Assembly (NCBI GenBank): GCA_029939675.1
Contig: JAOZSM010000007.1
Span: 1,448 to 33,552 of the forward strand
Origin: Fidelibacterota bacterium
Lineage (GTDB): Bacteria; Fidelibacterota; UBA8477; JABMPR01
Direction of reading: 5' to 3'
DNA length: 32,105 bases
The position numbers and the translations under genes are program-made. The notes beneath the pieces were generated by a model. The model saw only the letters and a list, made by a program, of their open reading frames with translations. It was not told the DNA's origin and ran no database searches. This document shows positions 28,534 through 32,105 of this stretch, piece by piece (positions within the stretch are counted from its first letter, which is position 1; every line of letters begins with the position of its first letter).

Positions 28534-31500
28534 TTAGAACTGAGCTAAAAAAGTGGAAAGATTGTCCTCGCTGACCAGATTCATTTTCTTCCGGATGCGA
28601 TGCCGGTAAATATCGATGGATGCCGGTTGAACGCTCATCACCTTGGCGATATCCTTGGAAATCAGATTGAGTTTGAGTAGGGCACAAACCTTTAACTCAC
28701 TTTCAGTAAGCTCGGGATACGCCAGTCGTAGCTCAGAATAGAATCCCGTATGCACTTCCGTAAACCACAGCTCGAACTCCTCCCACCCCTGGGTAACGGT
28801 ACTACGATCTTTTAGAAAACGCAGCAGCTTATTGATTCTGGGCTTGACCTCCGCCTGCTTCATTTCAGACAGGCTCAGCAATTCTTCCTGAAGATTATCC
28901 ATGATCTGCTGCTTATCATTCAGGTGTAGTGTCTGCGTCAATAACTCACGTTTCAGATGATCCATTTTCTGCTGGGTCTTCTCAAGCTCTACTTGCTGCC
29001 GTTCTTCGGTTTCTGTTTTGAGCTGTTCCGTACGCTCTCTGACAAGTGCTTCCAGTTTGATTCGCTGGGCAATTAGATTGGAAGTGCGAAGATGAATGTA
29101 AAATATGATCGAGCCTAGCAACCCAATGATCGACAAGACCTTGAACCACATAGTCTTCCAGAAAGGGGGGGCGATAATGACCTGAACAGAGCTTCCGGTG
29201 AGATTCCAGATGCCATCATTATTTGACCCCCGTACTCGAAATAAATAATCACCTGCCGGTAAATTCATGTATTGAGCGGTATTCTCAGTCCCTGCTGCTA
29301 TCCAGTCTTTATCATAGCCTTCCATTTTATAGGCATATTGATTTTTGTAACTGGCAGAAAAATTTAAAGCAGCAAATTTGAACCTGATAACTTTATCCCA
29401 ATAGGTCAACCTAAGTTCATCAGTATGATTAATCGCCTGTTTAAGAATTATTTGTCCATTAATATTCTGGCCGATCAGGACTTCTTCATAATTGACAGAC
29501 AATCCAGTTAGAACCACAGGGGGTATGTACGGATTATTTTTTATGCTGTCAGGGTGAAATACATTGTACCCGTCGTTCCCCCCAAAATACATCTGGCCAT
29601 CAGATGCCTTCAAACAGGATGAAAAATAGAACCCTTCTTGAACGCCATCACTTGCGGTGTAGGAATTTATTAGACCACTATCAGGATGAACTTTTAAAAT
29701 GCCTTGGTTTGTGCTCAGCCATAAATAGTTATGATCATCCTGTAGGATTCCTTGAATTGTTAAATTGCCAGATTCAAAGTTCAAGTTAAACCTGGAAATG
29801 GATGATCGTTGTGGGTTCATCTTATTTAATCCACCATTCCGAGTTCCAATCCATAGATTGTTTTCAGAGTCCTCAAATAGTGAGGTCACACAATCGCTAG
29901 TGACTGAAGAATCTCCAGGACTTGCTGATTCATAGTGTGAAAATATTCCAGTATTACGATCGAATCGATTGAGACCTTTATCAGCAGTACCTATCCAAAT
30001 GAAACCAGATTCATCTTCTAAGAGACAGTATGTAAAATCACTGTTTATACTATTAGGATTATCAGAATCATTCCTGAAGTGTTCAAAAGTACCGGTCACT
30101 TTATCAAATTTTTCCAATCCCTGTGTTTCCGTGGCAATCCAGACGCTTTTATCTCGAGTGATGAGTATGTCTTTGGTTGTTTTATCACTAAAACTATCAG
30201 GATCACTTTCCATGTTTCTATAGTGGCTGAAGGTTTGTGTGGGAGAATCCAAAGTAAAAAAACCACATTGAAAAGTGCCAATATAGATGGTGTTAGCTTG
30301 ACCGGATCTTACTCGCGAAGCATAATTTGTATTCCAACCTTTATTGTGCCCCTGTTTGACGCCGTAATGAGTAAAAATACCAGTTTTAGTGTCCATAACA
30401 CTCACCCCCAGAGGTATGGTTCCAAACCAGATATTGTTTTTAGAATCTTCAGAAATGGAAAACACCATATCTGAGCGGATGCTGTTTATGTTATCGATCT
30501 GATTCGTTTTATGTCGAAAGCGGATGAGTCCCGGGTCATAAATATCAATGCCACTCGATTCTGTTCCCGTCCAGAGTATACCCTGCCGATCAACATAGTT
30601 CGTAATAAGTAGGTCATCACCAGGAGAGGATGGATCATTTCTATCGTGCGGGAACAGTTTAAATTTCTCTGAAATTGGATCATAATTTACCAAGCCATCT
30701 ACCGTACTGATCCAGAGTACCCCCTTTTTATCTTGTGCAAAAGCTACAGAGCCTCTGAGAGTGATACGGAGTGCTCTAGTTTCTGCAGCACAATAATTAA
30801 ATTCATCAATTTCATAATTATATCTGAATATTCCCTCACCAAATCGTCCTATATAGAGTGAGTTGCCAACGGTATCAACGATCATACATTTCAAATTGAC
30901 TGAGGTGGACAGGTCTCCTTCTAGGATTGTTTCAACTGTATAATTATCCAGGTCTATCTTAGAGAGTGAGCCATTCTCAGTACCTACACAAAGTGTCCCT
31001 GGTGGAAATTCAACCAGGGATGATATTCGGCTTTGTCTCAGTGTATTGAGATCATCAGGGTCATGATAAAAATTAATAAAAGTATTTGTTGATTTACTAT
31101 AGTTGCTCAATCCATTGACTGTGCCTATCCAAAGTGTTCCTCTGGAATCCAAGAGTAATTTGGTAACTGAGTTATTGGGCAGCGTATTAGAATTATCAGG
31201 GTTGTGTTTAAAATTAATAAAATTTTCAAGTGAACTATTATATCTACTCAACCCTCCACTTGTTGTACCAACCCACAAATCACCATCTTTATCTTCGCAT
31301 AGGGCTGAAACATGGTAACCGGGTAGACTATTTTCGTCTCTGGGATTATAGCTGAAGATTTTGAACTCATGACCATCATAACGATTGAGTCCAAGACGGG
31401 TGCCAAACCACATATAGCCCTGGTTATCCTCTAAAATTGCATAAACAGAGCTTTGAGATAACCCATCCGCCCGGGTAAGATGGTCAAATTGAACGGGTAG

Positions 31501-31575
31501 GTCCGTTGCCAACAATGGAATGCATAAGGCTAATAAAAATAATATTGTCGATATGCGAAATAACTTTTCAAACAT
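28534..31575 (-). CDS. Membrane-spanning regulator: Reg_prop propeller, Y_Y_Y, TM, coiled coil, LuxR-type HTH
   Basis: MFEKLFRISTILFLLALCIPLLATDLPVQFDHLTRADGLSQSSVYAILEDNQGYMWFGTRLGLNRYDG...; YAYKMEGYDKDWIAAGTENTAQYMNLPAGDYLFRVRGSNNDG; HTH LTESELKVCALLKLNLISKDIAKVMSVQPASIDIYRHRIRKKMNL. Confidence 0.92.
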   Translation of the reverse strand: MFEKLFRISTILFLLALCIPLLATDLPVQFDHLTRADGLSQSSVYAILEDNQGYMWFGTRLGLNRYDGHEFKIFSYNPRDENSLPGYHVSALCEDKDGDLWVGTTSGGLSRYNSSLENFINFKHNPDNSNTLPNNSVTKLLLDSRGTLWIGTVNGLSNYSKSTNTFINFYHDPDDLNTLRQSRISSLVEFPPGTLCVGTENGSLSKIDLDNYTVETILEGDLSTSVNLKCMIVDTVGNSLYIGRFGEGIFRYNYEIDEFNYCAAETRALRITLRGSVAFAQDKKGVLWISTVDGLVNYDPISEKFKLFPHDRNDPSSPGDDLLITNYVDRQGILWTGTESSGIDIYDPGLIRFRHKTNQIDNINSIRSDMVFSISEDSKNNIWFGTIPLGVSVMDTKTGIFTHYGVKQGHNKGWNTNYASRVRSGQANTIYIGTFQCGFFTLDSPTQTFSHYRNMESDPDSFSDKTTKDILITRDKSVWIATETQGLEKFDKVTGTFEHFRNDSDNPNSINSDFTYCLLEDESGFIWIGTADKGLNRFDRNTGIFSHYESASPGDSSVTSDCVTSLFEDSENNLWIGTRNGGLNKMNPQRSSISRFNLNFESGNLTIQGILQDDHNYLWLSTNQGILKVHPDSGLINSYTASDGVQEGFYFSSCLKASDGQMYFGGNDGYNVFHPDSIKNNPYIPPVVLTGLSVNYEEVLIGQNINGQIILKQAINHTDELRLTYWDKVIRFKFAALNFSASYKNQYAYKMEGYDKDWIAAGTENTAQYMNLPAGDYLFRVRGSNNDGIWNLTGSSVQVIIAPPFWKTMWFKVLSIIGLLGSIIFYIHLRTSNLIAQRIKLEALVRERTEQLKTETEERQQVELEKTQQKMDHLKRELLTQTLHLNDKQQIMDNLQEELLSLSEMKQAEVKPRINKLLRFLKDRSTVTQGWEEFELWFTEVHTGFYSELRLAYPELTESELKVCALLKLNLISKDIAKVMSVQPASIDIYRHRIRKKMNLVSEDNLSTFLAQF

Positions 31576-31719
31576 TAAGGTTACCGATAAATGGACAACA
31601 TTACCCAGTCTGTGTTAATTGAAAGTATCATTCATCCCCATTTTCTATAGTTAAATAATTTAGGCGAAAGCTAATTCAAAACAATTATCTGGCAACGAAA
31701 TTTAGCAATATTTAATATT

Positions 31720-31971
31720 GACACTCTCGTAAAAAGTATATGACAGAACATGAATATCACCCTACATCAATAAATATAGTCACTTATGTTGACATGGGTT
31801 GTATTTATAATTATCAACACTTTGCCTGCCTGCACCTTTCCGCCGTACTTCGTACTCGAGGAAGGCAGGCGAAGACCGACTTCAGCATAGGCAGGCGTCT
31901 CAGCGTTCTCTGTCTGCCGGGCGAAGCTCGAGGAACGCAGACTGGCGAGAGGAACTTTTTGCGGGATCGTC
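31720..31971. mobile_element. Second, diverged copy of the 4114-4262 MITE carrying two small secondary insertions
   Basis: Shares aaaaagtatatgacagaacatgaa.atcacc...acatcaataaatatagtcac/t, taattatcaacactttgc, gcgttctctg, gcgagagg.actttttgcggg with the first copy; extra CTGCCTGC...GCAGGC and TCTGCCGGGCGAAGCTCGAGGAACGCAGACTG segments. Confidence 0.75.
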
Positions 31972-32062
31972 AATAGCATTAAAACTCTAAAAAAAGGCTA
32001 AACAAGTATTTTAAACTTAATAAAGCACTTCTCATGCACGGAGTGGCAGTTATTTTAGCCCC

Positions 32063-32105
32063 ATGATTACTAAATTTATTACCAAAATATTCGGGACCAG
32101 TTCCC
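32063..32105 (+). CDS. Start of a gene running off the window, possibly SecA
   Basis: Only 14 codons: MITKFITKIFGTSS, resembling SecA N-termini (…LTKIFGS…). Too short for certainty. Confidence 0.35.
   Translation, partial: MITKFITKIFGTSS

Noticed and set aside
28494-28537. CTAACCTGA...TCAGGTTAG inverted repeat at the end of the second regulator
   Set aside because: Only 9 bp with a 26-nt loop and no U-tract; could be chance or a weak terminator, insufficient to call.
31740-31976. ORFs 31740..31976 + and 31767..31979 - as genes
   Set aside because: They lie entirely within the MITE copy with GC-rich insertions; translation is repeat sequence.

Overview
This 32.1 kb window looks like part of an FCB-group bacterial genome (inference: type IX-secretion-style C-terminal sorting domains, TonB-dependent receptors with carboxypeptidase-like domains, PorV/PorQ proteins; Marinimicrobia/Cloacimonadota-like, not provable here). 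Contents: (i) a truncated TonB-dependent receptor (TBDR) at the left edge; (ii) a U32 peptidase/TrhP (YegQ)-like gene; (iii) two large paralogous membrane-spanning regulators (Reg_prop propeller + Y_Y_Y + TM + coiled coil + LuxR-type HTH, with no kinase or receiver visible), each beside T9SS-type surface-protein genes or remnants; (iv) a minus-strand trio TBDR / large sorting-domain protein / PorV-PorQ-like protein; (v) a housekeeping block phoH, thiolase, 3-hydroxybutyryl-CoA dehydrogenase, acyl-CoA dehydrogenase, leucine-type amino-acid dehydrogenase, nusB; (vi) three minus-strand T9SS cargo genes (LVIVD propeller, duplicated beta-helix, BPL_N/GATase1-like). The most interesting non-coding content is layered small mobile DNA: a 149-bp MITE with a 6-bp target duplication inside a fold-back palindrome, a second diverged MITE copy carrying further small insertions, a 252-bp hairpin-rich element inserted at the exact centre of a repeated 28-bp palindrome with TCGA duplication, and stacked repeats that appear to form the first ~100 codons of the PorV-like ORF. 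A conserved 21-bp box plus downstream leader precedes two of the T9SS cargo genes and may be an operator for the neighbouring regulator.
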